DNA from: Oxalobacteraceae bacterium
Lineage (GTDB): Bacteria; Pseudomonadota; Gammaproteobacteria; Burkholderiales; Burkholderiaceae_D
Assembly (NCBI GenBank): GCA_027485795.1
Contig: JAIXQK010000020.1
Span: 1 to 56,885 of the forward strand
Direction: 5' to 3'
DNA length: 56,885 nucleotides
Below the pieces are notes generated by a model that was not told the origin of the DNA, ran no database searches, and saw only the letters and a list, made by a program, of their open reading frames with translations. A program made the translations under genes and the position numbers. Shown piece by piece: positions 10,061 through 19,668 of the stretch; the stretch's first letter is position 1; each line of letters starts with the position of its first letter.

Positions 10061-10087
10061 TTAAGCTTAGCGATCGAGGGACAACGC

Positions 10088-10453
10088 ATGGCACGTATTG
10101 CAGGGGTCAATATTCCCAACCATCAGCACACCGTGATCGGCTTGACCGCCGTTTTTGGTATTGGCCGTCCGCGCGCCGAATTGATTTGCGCGAACACGGG
10201 CGTACCTACCACTAAGAAGGTCAAGGATCTCGATGACAACGAGCTCGAGAAGCTGCGTGACGAGATCGGCAAATTCATCGTCGAGGGTGACCTCCGGCGT
10301 GAAGTGTCGATGAACATCAAGCGGCTGATGGATCTCGGTTGCTACCGCGGCATGCGCCACCGTAAGGGCTTGCCAGTTCGCGGTCAGCGCACCCGTACCA
10401 ACGCGCGGACCCGTAAAGGCCCACGTAAAGCAGCGCAAGCGCTGAAGAAGTAA
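10088..10453 (+). CDS. rpsM: 30S ribosomal protein S13
   Basis: Small-subunit head protein uS13, 121 residues, forming bridges to L5 and contacting tRNAs through its basic tail. The N-terminus [19 protein letters not shown], the helix-hairpin-helix [11 protein letters not shown] and the C-terminal [17 protein letters not shown] block are diagnostic. It is the first gene of the alpha segment; in E. coli the S4 repressor acts at this leader, but only a 27-nt spacer precedes it here. Confidence 0.98.
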   Translation: MARIAGVNIPNHQHTVIGLTAVFGIGRPRAELICANTGVPTTKKVKDLDDNELEKLRDEIGKFIVEGDLRREVSMNIKRLMDLGCYRGMRHRKGLPVRGQRTRTNARTRKGPRKAAQALKK

Positions 10454-10480
10454 TTCCGTCGCGGACACAAGGACACCACC

Positions 10481-10882
10481 ATGGCAAAAGCATCGAACAA
10501 CGCCGCTTCGCGCGTTCGGAAGAAGGTCAAAAAGAACGTCGCTGAAGGCATTGCGCACGTTCACGCTTCCTTCAACAACACCATCATCACGATCACCGAT
10601 CGCCAGGGCAATGCCCTGTCGTGGGCGACCTCGGGCGGTGCTGGCTTCAAGGGCTCGCGTAAATCGACCCCGTTCGCAGCACAGGTTGCCGCGGAAGCTG
10701 CTGGCAAAGTGGCTGTGGAATGCGGCGTGAAGAATCTGGAAGTGCGTATCAAGGGTCCCGGCCCCGGGCGCGAGTCCGCAGTGCGCGCGCTGAACAGCTT
10801 GGGCATCAAGATCACCCAGATTCAAGACGTGACACCGGTGCCGCATAACGGTTGCCGTCCACCGAAGCGTCGCCGCATCTAA
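10481..10882 (+). CDS. rpsK: 30S ribosomal protein S11
   Basis: Small-subunit platform protein uS11, 133 residues, near the E site and anti-Shine-Dalgarno helix. [36 protein letters not shown] and the C-terminal [18 protein letters not shown] block are the family signatures. It is followed by an intrinsic-terminator-like hairpin before rpsD. Confidence 0.98.
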   Translation: MAKASNNAASRVRKKVKKNVAEGIAHVHASFNNTIITITDRQGNALSWATSGGAGFKGSRKSTPFAAQVAAEAAGKVAVECGVKNLEVRIKGPGPGRESAVRALNSLGIKITQIQDVTPVPHNGCRPPKRRRI

Positions 10883-10910
10883 ATTACGCCTTCGCAGTTG
10901 TTGTACGTGA

Positions 10911-10933
10911 CCCGCCGCGCACCGGCGGGTTTT
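10911..10933 (+). terminator. intrinsic-terminator-like hairpin between rpsK and rpsD
   Basis: CCCGCCG (10911-10917) pairs perfectly with CGGCGGG (10923-10929) around a 5-nt loop and is followed by TTTT then GTTC. The U-tract is short, so partial termination inside the alpha operon is more likely than a full stop (inference). Confidence 0.55.
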
Positions 10934-11021
10934 GTTCTAAGACCACCGTTCGGTAGCAGGCAGACCGAACTAGCGCTTCAAGGCGTTGTGCCTGAGGCGT
11001 CATCAACGGAGAGGAAATACC

Positions 11022-11645
11022 GTGGCACGTTACATTGGACCTAAAGCAAAACTTTCCCGTCGTGAAGGCACCGACCTGTTCCTGAAGAGCGCACGGCGCT
11101 CCCTGGATTCCAAGTGCAAACTGGATTCCAAGCCAGGACAGCATGGCCGTACCTCAGGTGCGCGTACTTCCGACTATGGCAACCAGCTGCGTGAAAAGCA
11201 GAAGGTCAAGCGCATGTATGGCGTGCTGGAGCGTCAGTTCCGTCGCTATTTTGCTGAGGCAGACCGCCGCAAGGGCAACACAGGCGAGACATTGCTTCAA
11301 TTGCTCGAAGCGCGCCTGGATAACGTTGTCTATCGCCTGGGTTTCGCGTCAACACGTGCCGAGGCCCGACAACTGGTATCGCACAAGGCCATCGTTGTGA
11401 ATGGCAATGTGGTGAATATTCCCTCTTACTCGGTTCGCGTTGGTGACATCGTCTCTGTGCGTGAAAAAGCCAAGAAGCAGGTTCGCATCGCCGAAGCGCT
11501 GTCATTAGCCGAACAATCGGGATTCCCGATGTGGGTGGCGGTCGATGCCAAGAAAATGGAGGGCTCCCTCAAGACCCTGCCAGATCGTAGCGACTATAAC
11601 CAAGAGGTTAACGAGTCGCTGATCGTCGAATTGTATTCGCGCTAA
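11022..11645 (+). CDS. rpsD: 30S ribosomal protein S4
   Basis: Small-subunit protein uS4, 207 residues, a primary 16S assembly protein; in E. coli also the alpha-operon translational repressor. The start is GTG at 11022 ([16 protein letters not shown]) with GGAGAGGA at 11008-11015 spaced 6 nt. A longer reading from 10986 does not match the family. The S4 RNA-binding domain ([26 protein letters not shown]) is intact. Hairpins flank it on both sides. Confidence 0.97.
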   Translation: MARYIGPKAKLSRREGTDLFLKSARRSLDSKCKLDSKPGQHGRTSGARTSDYGNQLREKQKVKRMYGVLERQFRRYFAEADRRKGNTGETLLQLLEARLDNVVYRLGFASTRAEARQLVSHKAIVVNGNVVNIPSYSVRVGDIVSVREKAKKQVRIAEALSLAEQSGFPMWVAVDAKKMEGSLKTLPDRSDYNQEVNESLIVELYSR

Positions 11646-11654
11646 TTTATCCCG

Positions 11655-11680
11655 CTACCCACTCACCGGTGGGTAGTCTT
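11655..11680 (+). terminator. hairpin with weak T-run after rpsD
   Basis: CTACCCAC (11655-11662) pairs perfectly with GTGGGTAG (11669-11676) around a 6-nt loop. Only TCTT follows, so the U-tract is poor. It could be a leaky terminator, an RNA processing site or a 3'-end stabiliser before rpoA. Confidence 0.4.
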
Positions 11681-11736
11681 CCGGTATGCCATCAGCCTTA
11701 TCGGTGTAACGAACCGAGGGTATTGAAAGGATATTC

Positions 11737-12714
11737 ATGCAAACTAATCTGTTAAAGCCGCGTATTATCGAAGTCGAGCACATTGCACCTGGCCACGCCA
11801 AGGTCGTGATGGAGCCTTTCGAGCGTGGCTATGGTCACACCCTCGGTAACGCGCTCCGCCGTGTGCTGCTGTCTTCCATGGTGGGTTATGCGCCAACCGA
11901 AGTATCGATAGCCGGCGTCGTGCACGAGTACTCATCGATCGACGGTGTGCAGGAAGACGTGGTCGACATCCTGCTGAACTTGAAGGGTGTCGTCTTCAAG
12001 CTGCAAAGCCGTGATGAGGTCACGCTGACCTTGAAAAAAGAAGGCGAGGGCCCGGTACTGGCTTCCGATATCGACCTGCCGCACGATGTCGAGCTAATCA
12101 ACCCTGACCATGTCATCGCTCACCTCACCGCTGGTGGCAAGATCGACATGCAAGTCAAAGTCGAGAAGGGCCGTGGCTACGTTCCGGGTAACGTACGTCG
12201 CCTGGCAGAAGATGCCAACAAGACTATCGGCCGTATTATTCTCGATGCTTCTTACTCCCCTGTGCGTCGTGTGTCGTACACCGTTGATTCGGCCCGTGTC
12301 GAGCAGCGTACGGACCTCGACAAGCTGGTGATGAACATCGAAACCAACGGTGTGATCTCTCCAGAAGAAGCGATTCGTCAGTCCGCGCGTGTACTGGTCG
12401 ATCAGTTGAATGTGTTTGCGGCGCTAGAGGGCACCGAAGCAGCGGCAGAGGCACCTTCGCGTGCGCCGACCGTTGATCCGATTCTCTTGCGTCCGGTTGA
12501 CGATCTCGAACTCACCGTGCGTTCTGCCAACTGCCTCAAGGCCGAGAACATTTATTACATTGGTGATCTGATCCAGCGTAGCGAGAATGAACTGTTGAAG
12601 ACGCCAAATCTGGGTCGTAAGTCGCTCAACGAGATCAAAGAAGTATTGGCCTCGCGCGGACTGACCTTGGGCATGAAGCTCGAGAACTGGCCACCAGCCG
12701 GCCTCGACAAATAA
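11737..12714 (+). CDS. rpoA: DNA-directed RNA polymerase alpha subunit
   Basis: RNA polymerase alpha subunit, 325 residues. The N-terminal domain starts assembly by dimerising ([18 protein letters not shown]) and is followed by an acidic/Ala linker. The C-terminal domain contacts UP elements and activators ([22 protein letters not shown]...[16 protein letters not shown]). It lies between rpsD and rplQ as in most bacteria. A hairpin separates it from rpsD, which may let its expression differ from the ribosomal genes. Confidence 0.98.
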   Translation: MQTNLLKPRIIEVEHIAPGHAKVVMEPFERGYGHTLGNALRRVLLSSMVGYAPTEVSIAGVVHEYSSIDGVQEDVVDILLNLKGVVFKLQSRDEVTLTLKKEGEGPVLASDIDLPHDVELINPDHVIAHLTAGGKIDMQVKVEKGRGYVPGNVRRLAEDANKTIGRIILDASYSPVRRVSYTVDSARVEQRTDLDKLVMNIETNGVISPEEAIRQSARVLVDQLNVFAALEGTEAAAEAPSRAPTVDPILLRPVDDLELTVRSANCLKAENIYYIGDLIQRSENELLKTPNLGRKSLNEIKEVLASRGLTLGMKLENWPPAGLDK

Positions 12715-12810
12715 GTCGTACTCACTATTTTTGAACTTTACCGGCCCGCGCTAAGCTCGAAAGAGCTGGCGATAGAAGAGCTGGATTAAAACTTGTAAAA
12801 GGAAATTACC

Positions 12811-13197
12811 ATGCGTCACCGTCACGGACTACGCAAACTGAACCGAACCTCGTCGCATCGCCTCGCGATGCTGCGCAACATGACGGTCTCTTTGCTCAAA
12901 CACGAAGCCATCAAGACCACCGTCCCGAAGGCGAAAGAACTGCGTCGCGTTGTCGAGCCGATCATCACGCTCGGAAAGGTTGATACCTTGGCCAATAAGC
13001 GTTTGGCATTTTCGCGTTTGCGCGATCGCGATATCGTGGTCAAGCTATTCGCAGAGATTGGCCCACGCTACAAGGCGCGAAACGGCGGCTACCTGCGCAT
13101 CCTGAAAATGGGATTCCGCCAAGGTGATAATGCGCCGATGGCTTTTGTTGAACTGGTCGATCGTCCTGACAACAGCGAAGCGGTCGCAGCAGAATAA
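12811..13197 (+). CDS. rplQ: 50S ribosomal protein L17
   Basis: Large-subunit protein bL17, 128 residues. [20 protein letters not shown] is the family N-terminus; [26 protein letters not shown] follows. It is the last gene of the ribosomal superoperon and is closed by a strong intrinsic terminator. The 96-nt spacer before it contains a small AGCTC-GAAA-GAGCT hairpin (12754-12767) of unknown meaning. Confidence 0.98.
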   Translation: MRHRHGLRKLNRTSSHRLAMLRNMTVSLLKHEAIKTTVPKAKELRRVVEPIITLGKVDTLANKRLAFSRLRDRDIVVKLFAEIGPRYKARNGGYLRILKMGFRQGDNAPMAFVELVDRPDNSEAVAAE

Positions 13198-13225
13198 ACG
13201 CGCTACGCGTCGTGCTGCAGTATCC

Positions 13226-13255
13226 AGCCAGGCCAAGCGCCTGGCTTTGTTTTTT
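13226..13255 (+). terminator. intrinsic terminator of the ribosomal superoperon
   Basis: AGCCAGGC (13226-13233) pairs perfectly with GCCTGGCT (13239-13246) around CAAGC, followed by TTGTTTTTT. It starts 29 nt after the rplQ stop, the natural end of the alpha segment. Confidence 0.88.
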
Positions 13256-13266
13256 GAGCGTGAACT

Positions 13267-14187
13267 ATGTCCATCCTGACTGTTGAACATCTGCGTAAAT
13301 CCTACGGCGAAGGCGCAGACCGACATATCGTGATCGACGATGTGTCGTTCGCACTGGAGCGCGGCGAGTGCTATGGCTTGTTGGGGCCGAACGGTGCTGG
13401 CAAGACGACTACTTTGCGGCTGTGTCTCGGGCTGACCGCGCCCGATAGCGGGCAGATTACTTTGGTCGGACACTCGGTACCGAGAGACGCACGCCGCGCA
13501 AGGCTGAAGATCGGCGTCGTGCCGCAGATGGACAGCCTCGATCCCGACTTCACGGTCGAAGAAAACCTGTTGGTGTATGGACGCTACTTCGGCATGCAGC
13601 CGGCGCAAATTCATGCGCGACTCGACTGGTTACTCGAATTCTCTAACCTCGCTAACAAGCGCCATGCGCGCTTGGGCGAGCTATCCGGTGGCATGAAGCG
13701 TCGACTCACACTGGCGCGTGCCTTGGTGAATGACCCCGATCTGATCTTCATGGACGAGCCAACCACCGGGCTTGATCCGCAAGCACGGCACATGATCTGG
13801 GAACGACTGAAAGCCTTGCTTGCAGCGGGCAAAACCATCCTACTGACCACTCACTTCATGGACGAGGCGGAGCGTCTGTGCAATCGACTCGCCGTGATTA
13901 ATCATGGCCGACTGATTGCCGAGGGTGAGCCACGTGAGCTGATCGCTCAGCATATCGAGTCGCAAGTGCTTGAGGTGTACGGCGATCAGGCGGCGGCTTG
14001 GGCAGAGCAAGCCCGTGCGATGGCAGAGCGTGTCGAAATTAGTGGCGACACGGTTTTCTGTTATACCCAGCACGCAGAACCATTGCTGCAAAGTTTGTCG
14101 CACGCTTCTGGCTTACGTTATTTGCACCGACCTGCGAATTTGGAAGACCTTTTCCTTAAGCTGACCGGTCGTGAGATGAGGGATTGA
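13267..14187 (+). CDS. NodI-type ABC-2 transporter ATP-binding protein
   Basis: ATPase of an ABC-2 type exporter, 306 residues. Walker A GPNGAGKT (40-47), Q-loop Q87, signature LSGGM (139-143), Walker B DLIFMDEP (158-165), D-loop GLDPQA and H-loop His196 are all intact. The sequence is closest to the NodI family, which in rhizobia helps export Nod factors; chromosomal homologues in Burkholderiales have no known nodulation role, so the substrate is unknown. It lies one base from its permease gene and has only 11 nt after the upstream T-run, so its promoter may overlap the terminator region. Confidence 0.88.
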   Translation: MSILTVEHLRKSYGEGADRHIVIDDVSFALERGECYGLLGPNGAGKTTTLRLCLGLTAPDSGQITLVGHSVPRDARRARLKIGVVPQMDSLDPDFTVEENLLVYGRYFGMQPAQIHARLDWLLEFSNLANKRHARLGELSGGMKRRLTLARALVNDPDLIFMDEPTTGLDPQARHMIWERLKALLAAGKTILLTTHFMDEAERLCNRLAVINHGRLIAEGEPRELIAQHIESQVLEVYGDQAAAWAEQARAMAERVEISGDTVFCYTQHAEPLLQSLSHASGLRYLHRPANLEDLFLKLTGREMRD

Positions 14188-14188
14188 G

Positions 14189-14974
14189 ATGAGCACACTC
14201 AACTATCGTTTGCCTGGGCTTAGCCTGCGATTTGTACCGGTCTGGCGCCGTAACTTGCTGGTGTGGCGCAAGCTCGCCGTCGCAAGCGTCATCGGCAATA
14301 TCGCCGAACCGATGATCACCTTGCTGGCGTTTGGCTACGGCCTTGGTAGTTTGCTGCAGCAGATCGAGGGCGTGCCCTATATAGAGTACCTCGCGAGTGG
14401 CTCAATCTGTATGTCCGTGATGATGGCTGCTTCATTCGAGTCTCTGTATTCGGCGTTTTCACGTATGCATGTACAAAAGACTTGGGAGTCTTTGCTGAAC
14501 ACGCCGTTGGAGCTCGACGATATCGTACTGGCCGAAATGCTATGGGCTGCCAGCAAAGCCATGATCTCAGGCTTGGCCATCTTGCTGGTACTGTTCGCGC
14601 TGGGAATCGGCCTGCATCCCACCACGCTGTTGGTGCCACCACTGTTGTTAATCATCGGCGTGTGTTTCGCGTCGATTGCATTGATAGTGAACGCGATTGC
14701 CAAGGCGTACGATTTCTTTACCTACTACTTCACCCTCGTACTCACCCCAATGATTTTTCTGTCCGGCGTCTATTACCCAGTAAGCCAGCTACCGAGTTGG
14801 CTGCAGTCGGTCGCTGGCATCTTGCCGCTCGGCGCGGCGGTGCGTCTTGTGCGACCATTGCTGCTGGGTGGTGTGCCTGAGGATCCCATCAGGGACCTGG
14901 CGATTTTATTGGCTTACATCGTCGTCGGTTTCTATCTCGCGACCGTACTCACCCGCAGGCGTTTATTGAAGTAA
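14189..14974 (+). CDS. NodJ-type ABC-2 transporter permease
   Basis: Inner-membrane permease of the same exporter, 261 residues with about six membrane segments. Recognisable features are the cytoplasmic start VWRRNLLVWRKLA, the first segment ITLLAFGYGLG, and the ABC-2 C-terminal motif FFTYYFTLVLTPMIFLSGVYYPVSQLP. It starts 1 nt after the ATPase stop, giving a two-gene transporter unit. No periplasmic or outer-membrane partner is adjacent. Confidence 0.88.
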   Translation: MSTLNYRLPGLSLRFVPVWRRNLLVWRKLAVASVIGNIAEPMITLLAFGYGLGSLLQQIEGVPYIEYLASGSICMSVMMAASFESLYSAFSRMHVQKTWESLLNTPLELDDIVLAEMLWAASKAMISGLAILLVLFALGIGLHPTTLLVPPLLLIIGVCFASIALIVNAIAKAYDFFTYYFTLVLTPMIFLSGVYYPVSQLPSWLQSVAGILPLGAAVRLVRPLLLGGVPEDPIRDLAILLAYIVVGFYLATVLTRRRLLK

Positions 14975-14991
14975 CTGTTGCAGAGGTGGTG

Positions 14992-15330
14992 ATGAGCGAT
15001 GCGCAGGTTTTGATGGTGATGTCGAACGCGCCAGATAAGGCAAGCGCGCATGCGTTGGCACGCGCCCTAGTCGAAACTAAGTTGGCGGCGTGTGTGAACA
15101 TTTTGCCGGGTGTGCAATCCATCTATCGTTGGCAGGGGCAGATTGAGCAGGCTGATGAGGTCACATTGCTCATCAAAACCACGCGTCAGCATTACGCCCA
15201 ATTGCAACAGACGCTCGTCAGCGCCCATCCCTACGATGTCCCCGAGCTGATCGCTTGGCCAATCACCGAAGGCTATGCCCCTTATCTGCAATGGGTGGTG
15301 GCTGAAACCGCTAGCGACAAACATGCGTAA
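14992..15330 (+). CDS. cutA: CutA1 divalent-cation tolerance protein
   Basis: Small trimeric cytoplasmic protein of the CutA1 family, 112 residues, linked to copper tolerance in E. coli although its exact role is unsettled. The core LVETKLAACVNILPGVQSIY-RWQGQIEQADEVTLLIKT and HPYDVPELIAWPI is diagnostic. GTG codons at 14986 and 14989 precede the ATG; AGAGG at 14982-14986 is spaced 5 nt from 14992, so that start is preferred. It overlaps dsbD by 8 nt; cutA-dsbD is a recurring pair in Proteobacteria. Confidence 0.93.
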   Translation: MSDAQVLMVMSNAPDKASAHALARALVETKLAACVNILPGVQSIYRWQGQIEQADEVTLLIKTTRQHYAQLQQTLVSAHPYDVPELIAWPITEGYAPYLQWVVAETASDKHA

Positions 15331-17053
15331 CTGGTTTGGTCTATGCGATCTGGTCAGAGCTGGCCTCTGCCTTGTTGCGGCCTTATGCTTTGTCACGCCG
15401 TCGGTGCAAGCGCAAGATTTCCTGGCACCTGAGCAAGCGTTTGCATTCAGCGCACGCATGCGTGATGCGGCGACTATCGAAGTGAGCTTTCGCATCGCCG
15501 ATGGCTACTACATGTATCGCGACAAAATTACCGTGTCCGCAGAGGGTGCAAGCTTAGGCAAGGTCGAGATCCCTCGCGGCGAAATCAAATTCGATCCGAA
15601 TTTCGATAAAGAGCTGGAGACCCTAAGACAACAACTGACATTAGCGATTCCGGTGCAAGCCAGCGGGTCTTTTAAGTTGAAGGTAACGAGCCAAGGTTGT
15701 GCTGACAAAGGCCTGTGCTATCCGCCGATGGAATCAGTCGCAACCTTGTCAACAGCGAACAGTGGGGTTGATGTTGCAGCGCCGGCTGCGGATGGCGAGA
15801 TGGGTCGTATCGAAGCGTCGCTTGCGAGTGGCCGTCTGCTGCTGATCCTGCCACTATTCCTGCTGCTCGGTCTGGGTCTCTCATTCACGCCTTGCGTGCT
15901 GCCGATGGTACCCATTCTGTCGTTCATCATCGCCGGTGAGGGTGCGCAGACCAGCCGCCAGCGAGGCTTGCTGCTGGCGGTCGCCTACTCGCTGGGTATG
16001 GCATTGGTGTACACCGCACTCGGTATCGCCGCCGGCCTGATCGGCGAAGGCCTGTCGGCCACGCTGCAAAGCCCGCCGATTCTTTCTGCGTTTGCGATCC
16101 TGATGGCAGTCATGGCGCTCTCAATGTTCGACGTCTACCAACTGCAAGTGCCCGCGTCGCTGCAGCTCGCTTTGACGCGCCTGTCCGAGCGTCAGCGCGG
16201 CGGCAAGCTGCTAGGCGTATTCGTGATGGGCGCAATCTCCGCATTGATCGTCGGGCCCTGTGTCGCTGCACCGCTGGCCGGCGCGCTGGTCTACATCAGT
16301 CAGACACGCAATGTACTGATCGGTGGCAGCGCCTTGTTCGCGATGGCCGTTGGCATGAGTGTGCCTTTGCTGCTGGTAGGCGTATCAGCGGGCTCGCTGC
16401 TGCCGCGTGCGGGCGCGTGGATGCAAACAGTGAAGCATTTCTTCGGCGTACTGATGCTGGCACTTGCCCTGTGGATGGTGTCGTCGCTGATACCGGCTTG
16501 GCTGCTGATGCTGGGCTGGGGCTTGCTGGGTGCTGGCTATGGCGTGTTCCTGATGCGCGACAAGTCGCTAGGCTGGCGGGGACGACTGTTGGGTACGTTT
16601 TTTATCGCTCTTGGCGGAGTACAACTTGTCGGGGTAGCCACGGGAGGGCGTGATGCATGGTCGCCGCTGGCTCAGCTAAGAGGGCAGCAGCATCAAAAGA
16701 CCGTATTCACACGCGTACGCAGCGTAGCGGAACTCGACGCTGTGCTTGCTAACCCCGGTGGGCGGCGCGTGATGCTCGACTTCTACGCCGACTGGTGCGT
16801 GTCTTGCATCGAGATGGAAAAACTCACCTTCACCAAACCTGAGGTGAAAACAAAGCTGGACCAGATGCTGCTGCTACAGGCGGATGTCACTGCCAACAAC
16901 GACGACGACAAGGCACTACTGAAACGCTTCGGTTTATTCGGCCCGCCCGGCATCATTCTGTTCGATGCAAACGGTACCGAGATTCGTAGCGCACGGGTGA
17001 TCGGTTTTCAACCGCCGGCACAATTTCTGGAGTCATTACAAAAAGCGGAATAG
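15323..17053 (+). CDS. dsbD: thiol:disulfide interchange protein DsbD
   Basis: Inner-membrane protein that passes electrons from cytoplasmic thioredoxin to periplasmic thiol proteins (DsbC, cytochrome c maturation). It has 576 residues with a signal peptide ending near VQAQ. All three domains and redox cysteine pairs are present: alpha domain C126 and C132; membrane beta domain C191 (FTPCVLP) and C313 (VGPCVAAP); C-terminal thioredoxin-like gamma domain WCVSC (C492, C495). The start at 15323 gives a proper signal peptide; earlier in-frame codons lie inside cutA. It fits with the cytochrome c assembly genes downstream. Confidence 0.95.
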   Translation: MRNWFGLCDLVRAGLCLVAALCFVTPSVQAQDFLAPEQAFAFSARMRDAATIEVSFRIADGYYMYRDKITVSAEGASLGKVEIPRGEIKFDPNFDKELETLRQQLTLAIPVQASGSFKLKVTSQGCADKGLCYPPMESVATLSTANSGVDVAAPAADGEMGRIEASLASGRLLLILPLFLLLGLGLSFTPCVLPMVPILSFIIAGEGAQTSRQRGLLLAVAYSLGMALVYTALGIAAGLIGEGLSATLQSPPILSAFAILMAVMALSMFDVYQLQVPASLQLALTRLSERQRGGKLLGVFVMGAISALIVGPCVAAPLAGALVYISQTRNVLIGGSALFAMAVGMSVPLLLVGVSAGSLLPRAGAWMQTVKHFFGVLMLALALWMVSSLIPAWLLMLGWGLLGAGYGVFLMRDKSLGWRGRLLGTFFIALGGVQLVGVATGGRDAWSPLAQLRGQQHQKTVFTRVRSVAELDAVLANPGGRRVMLDFYADWCVSCIEMEKLTFTKPEVKTKLDQMLLLQADVTANNDDDKALLKRFGLFGPPGIILFDANGTEIRSARVIGFQPPAQFLESLQKAE

Positions 17054-17091
17054 ACCGTGTTCAAGCTGCGCTGTTTCAAGCGGCCGTTTCT

Positions 17092-17595
17092 TCAGGTCTC
17101 CGGGGGAAGCTCGGGCAGGATGACTTCTTTTGGTAAAGGTGTTGAAGCCGGCTTGTTGCGAGGGATCTCAGCATTCGCTGCATCCACAAATCGCACCTGC
17201 TGTTGCACGGGAATGCGAAATCCCTTATTGGCTAAGTGAAAGGAATCCGCACTAAAGAACTCTGCGGAGGCAGTCGGCATATCGCTTTTTACCTGTGCGG
17301 GCATCAAGTTCAGCAGTTTATTTTTTTGACTAGTGCGTATTTGAAGACTTGAAATGACATCACTAATCTTCGCCTTGGCTTTGATTGCGTAGGACTGCAA
17401 ATTGCCAGATTTGTCGTCGCGGATACGCTCCGGACTGACACGGGAGAACACCCGGACTCTGCCCTTGTTGCCATCAGGCGTGATGAATTTTTCTTCTTTC
17501 GCGATGACAACATCGTAGGCGCCTTTCACGCCTTCGTTGCTTGTGGCGCCTAGATTGGGATGAACGACTGTGGGTGTTAGGAAGGTTCTGTTCAT
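17092..17595 (-). CDS. orphan hypothetical protein
   Basis: I do not recognise this 167-residue protein. From the ATG at 17595 it has no cysteine or tryptophan, no signal peptide and no membrane segment. It is polar, with a Lys/Ser-rich middle and a Pro-rich, acidic end (STPLPKEVILPELPPET). Starts at 17610 and 17601 are also in frame, but GGGGA at 17606-17602 is spaced 6 nt from 17595. It stands alone between dsbD (convergent) and hemB (same strand) in visibly more A/T-rich DNA than its neighbours, which may mean recent acquisition. A clear RBS and an uninterrupted 504-nt frame support a real gene. Confidence 0.6.
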   Translation of the reverse strand: MNRTFLTPTVVHPNLGATSNEGVKGAYDVVIAKEEKFITPDGNKGRVRVFSRVSPERIRDDKSGNLQSYAIKAKAKISDVISSLQIRTSQKNKLLNLMPAQVKSDMPTASAEFFSADSFHLANKGFRIPVQQQVRFVDAANAEIPRNKPASTPLPKEVILPELPPET

Positions 17596-17705
17596 TTTCA
17601 TTCCCCACATAGAACATGTCAGTTAATCAAAAATTTGGCTGCATCCTTTCAAGGCTGTGTGTCGATTATCGGAATTAGGTTCGAATCTGTTGTATTCCTG
17701 CAAAT

Positions 17706-18752
<1,047 letters not shown>

Positions 18753-18770
18753 TTAGCTGCGAGACGATTT

Positions 18771-18794
18771 TTTATCGATGAACTTCATGATAAA
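18771..18794. promoter_or_regulatory. imperfect 11-bp dyad upstream of hemB
   Basis: TTTATC (18771-18776) pairs with GATAAA (18789-18794), and ATGAA (18778-18782) pairs with TTCAT (18784-18788). Only one base (G18777) is bulged and one is at the centre. It lies 55-78 nt upstream of the hemB start codon and just before the predicted small RNA, so it could be an operator for either. The regulator is unknown. Confidence 0.35.
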
Positions 18795-18799
18795 GCGGC

Positions 18800-18910
18800 A
18801 CTCCTAGCCATGGGTGTTAATCACCTCCCGCTTATCCTCCCTGAGCGGGGCTGGCTCAATAGAGTCAGTGTTTAGACCCTGGAGGCACCTCCCGCTCTCC
18901 AGGGTTTTTT
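18800..18910 (+). ncRNA. probable small RNA with two CCUCCC (anti-Shine-Dalgarno) loops and its own terminator
   Basis: Three consecutive hairpins can be drawn on the plus strand. H1: CCCGCT (18827-18832) pairs with AGCGGG (18844-18849), with TCCTCCCT in its loop. H2: 18851-18857 with 18862-18868, loop AATA. H3: ACCCTGGAG (18876-18884) pairs perfectly with CTCCAGGGT (18897-18905), loop GCACCTCCCGCT, then T6, a strong intrinsic terminator. CACCTCCCGCT occurs twice exactly (18822-18832, 18886-18896). Both loops expose CCUCCC, complementary to ribosome binding sites. This resembles the Rfam family I recall as the betaproteobacterial toxic small RNA. The 5' end is a guess; CATGAT at 18786-18791 could be a -10, but no -35 is clear. 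The 3' part is antisense to the engB end. Confidence 0.68.
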
Positions 18911-19608
18911 TCTGCTTGGGCTGGTGGCTCATCTTGGTCAAGGCTAGTCTCGAGTTGCAGCAGACTGCAGATTTTGCAATCTGCCTCATCCAAGCCGATA
19001 CGCTTTAGTGCAGAGAATAGCTGAACAGAGAATGGCAGAGGCTTGCCGTGCTCGTCAACATAGCTGGCCAGAACGGTTCTGGCGAGTCGAATCGCGTCCG
19101 ATTGCTCGTTACGGTTGAGCTTGTCCGCTTTGCTCAGCAGACAATGGATAGGCTTGCCGGTTGGCGCAAACCACTCCAGCATCTCGAGATCAAGCTCGGT
19201 GAACGGTCGGCGTGCATCCATGATCAGCACCAAACCCACCAGCGGATCCCTGACCTGAACATAGCGGCCCAACAGCTGCTGCCAGTGATGCTTGGCTGTG
19301 CCAGCAACCTCGGCGTAGCCGTAGCCGGGTAAATCTACTACGAACGCCCGAATCTCTTCGCTGCGTGCAACGTCGCGCCGGTGCTGGCCAACATGGGCGC
19401 CACCAATCGAGAAATAGTTGATGTGCTGTGTGCGGCCGGGGGTTTTGGAGGCAAATGCGAGCTTTTTTTGATTACAGAGCAGGTTGATCGCGGTCGACTT
19501 GCCCGCATTCGAGCGGCCGGCGAAGGCCAATTCCGGAACTTGGTATTTTGGCAAATCCTGAAGTCGATTCACGGTTGTGAAGAAGCGGGCTTGCCAGAGA
19601 ATTGACAT
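18865..19608 (-). CDS. engB: ribosome biogenesis GTP-binding protein EngB (YsxC/YihA)
   Basis: Essential GTPase for late large-subunit assembly, 247 residues from [11 protein letters not shown]1 GRSNAGKS (31-38), G3 DLPG (92-95), G4 SKAD (159-162) and G5 SALK (199-202) are intact. Compared with the roughly 210-residue E. coli protein it has a longer segment between G2 and G3 (about 67-88) and a Pro/Glu-rich C-terminal tail of about 25 residues. The tail is encoded opposite the terminator of the predicted small RNA. A longer start at 19671 adds an unconserved, basic N-terminus. No good Shine-Dalgarno is seen before 19608. Confidence 0.94.
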   Translation of the reverse strand: MSILWQARFFTTVNRLQDLPKYQVPELAFAGRSNAGKSTAINLLCNQKKLAFASKTPGRTQHINYFSIGGAHVGQHRRDVARSEEIRAFVVDLPGYGYAEVAGTAKHHWQQLLGRYVQVRDPLVGLVLIMDARRPFTELDLEMLEWFAPTGKPIHCLLSKADKLNRNEQSDAIRLARTVLASYVDEHGKPLPFSVQLFSALKRIGLDEADCKICSLLQLETSLDQDEPPAQAEKNPGEREVPPGSKH

Positions 19609-19668
19609 CAGGAGTTGGGCCGGCAAACGCGGCAGCTGTCGACAGGAGGGCGAAAAATCGCTGGTGGG

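Noticed and set aside
18753-18788. Eleven-codon minus-strand frame (MKFIDKKSSRS) upstream of hemB
   Set aside because: The nearest GGAG is about 16 nt away, too far for efficient initiation, and the frame overlaps the dyad; a leader peptide is not supported.
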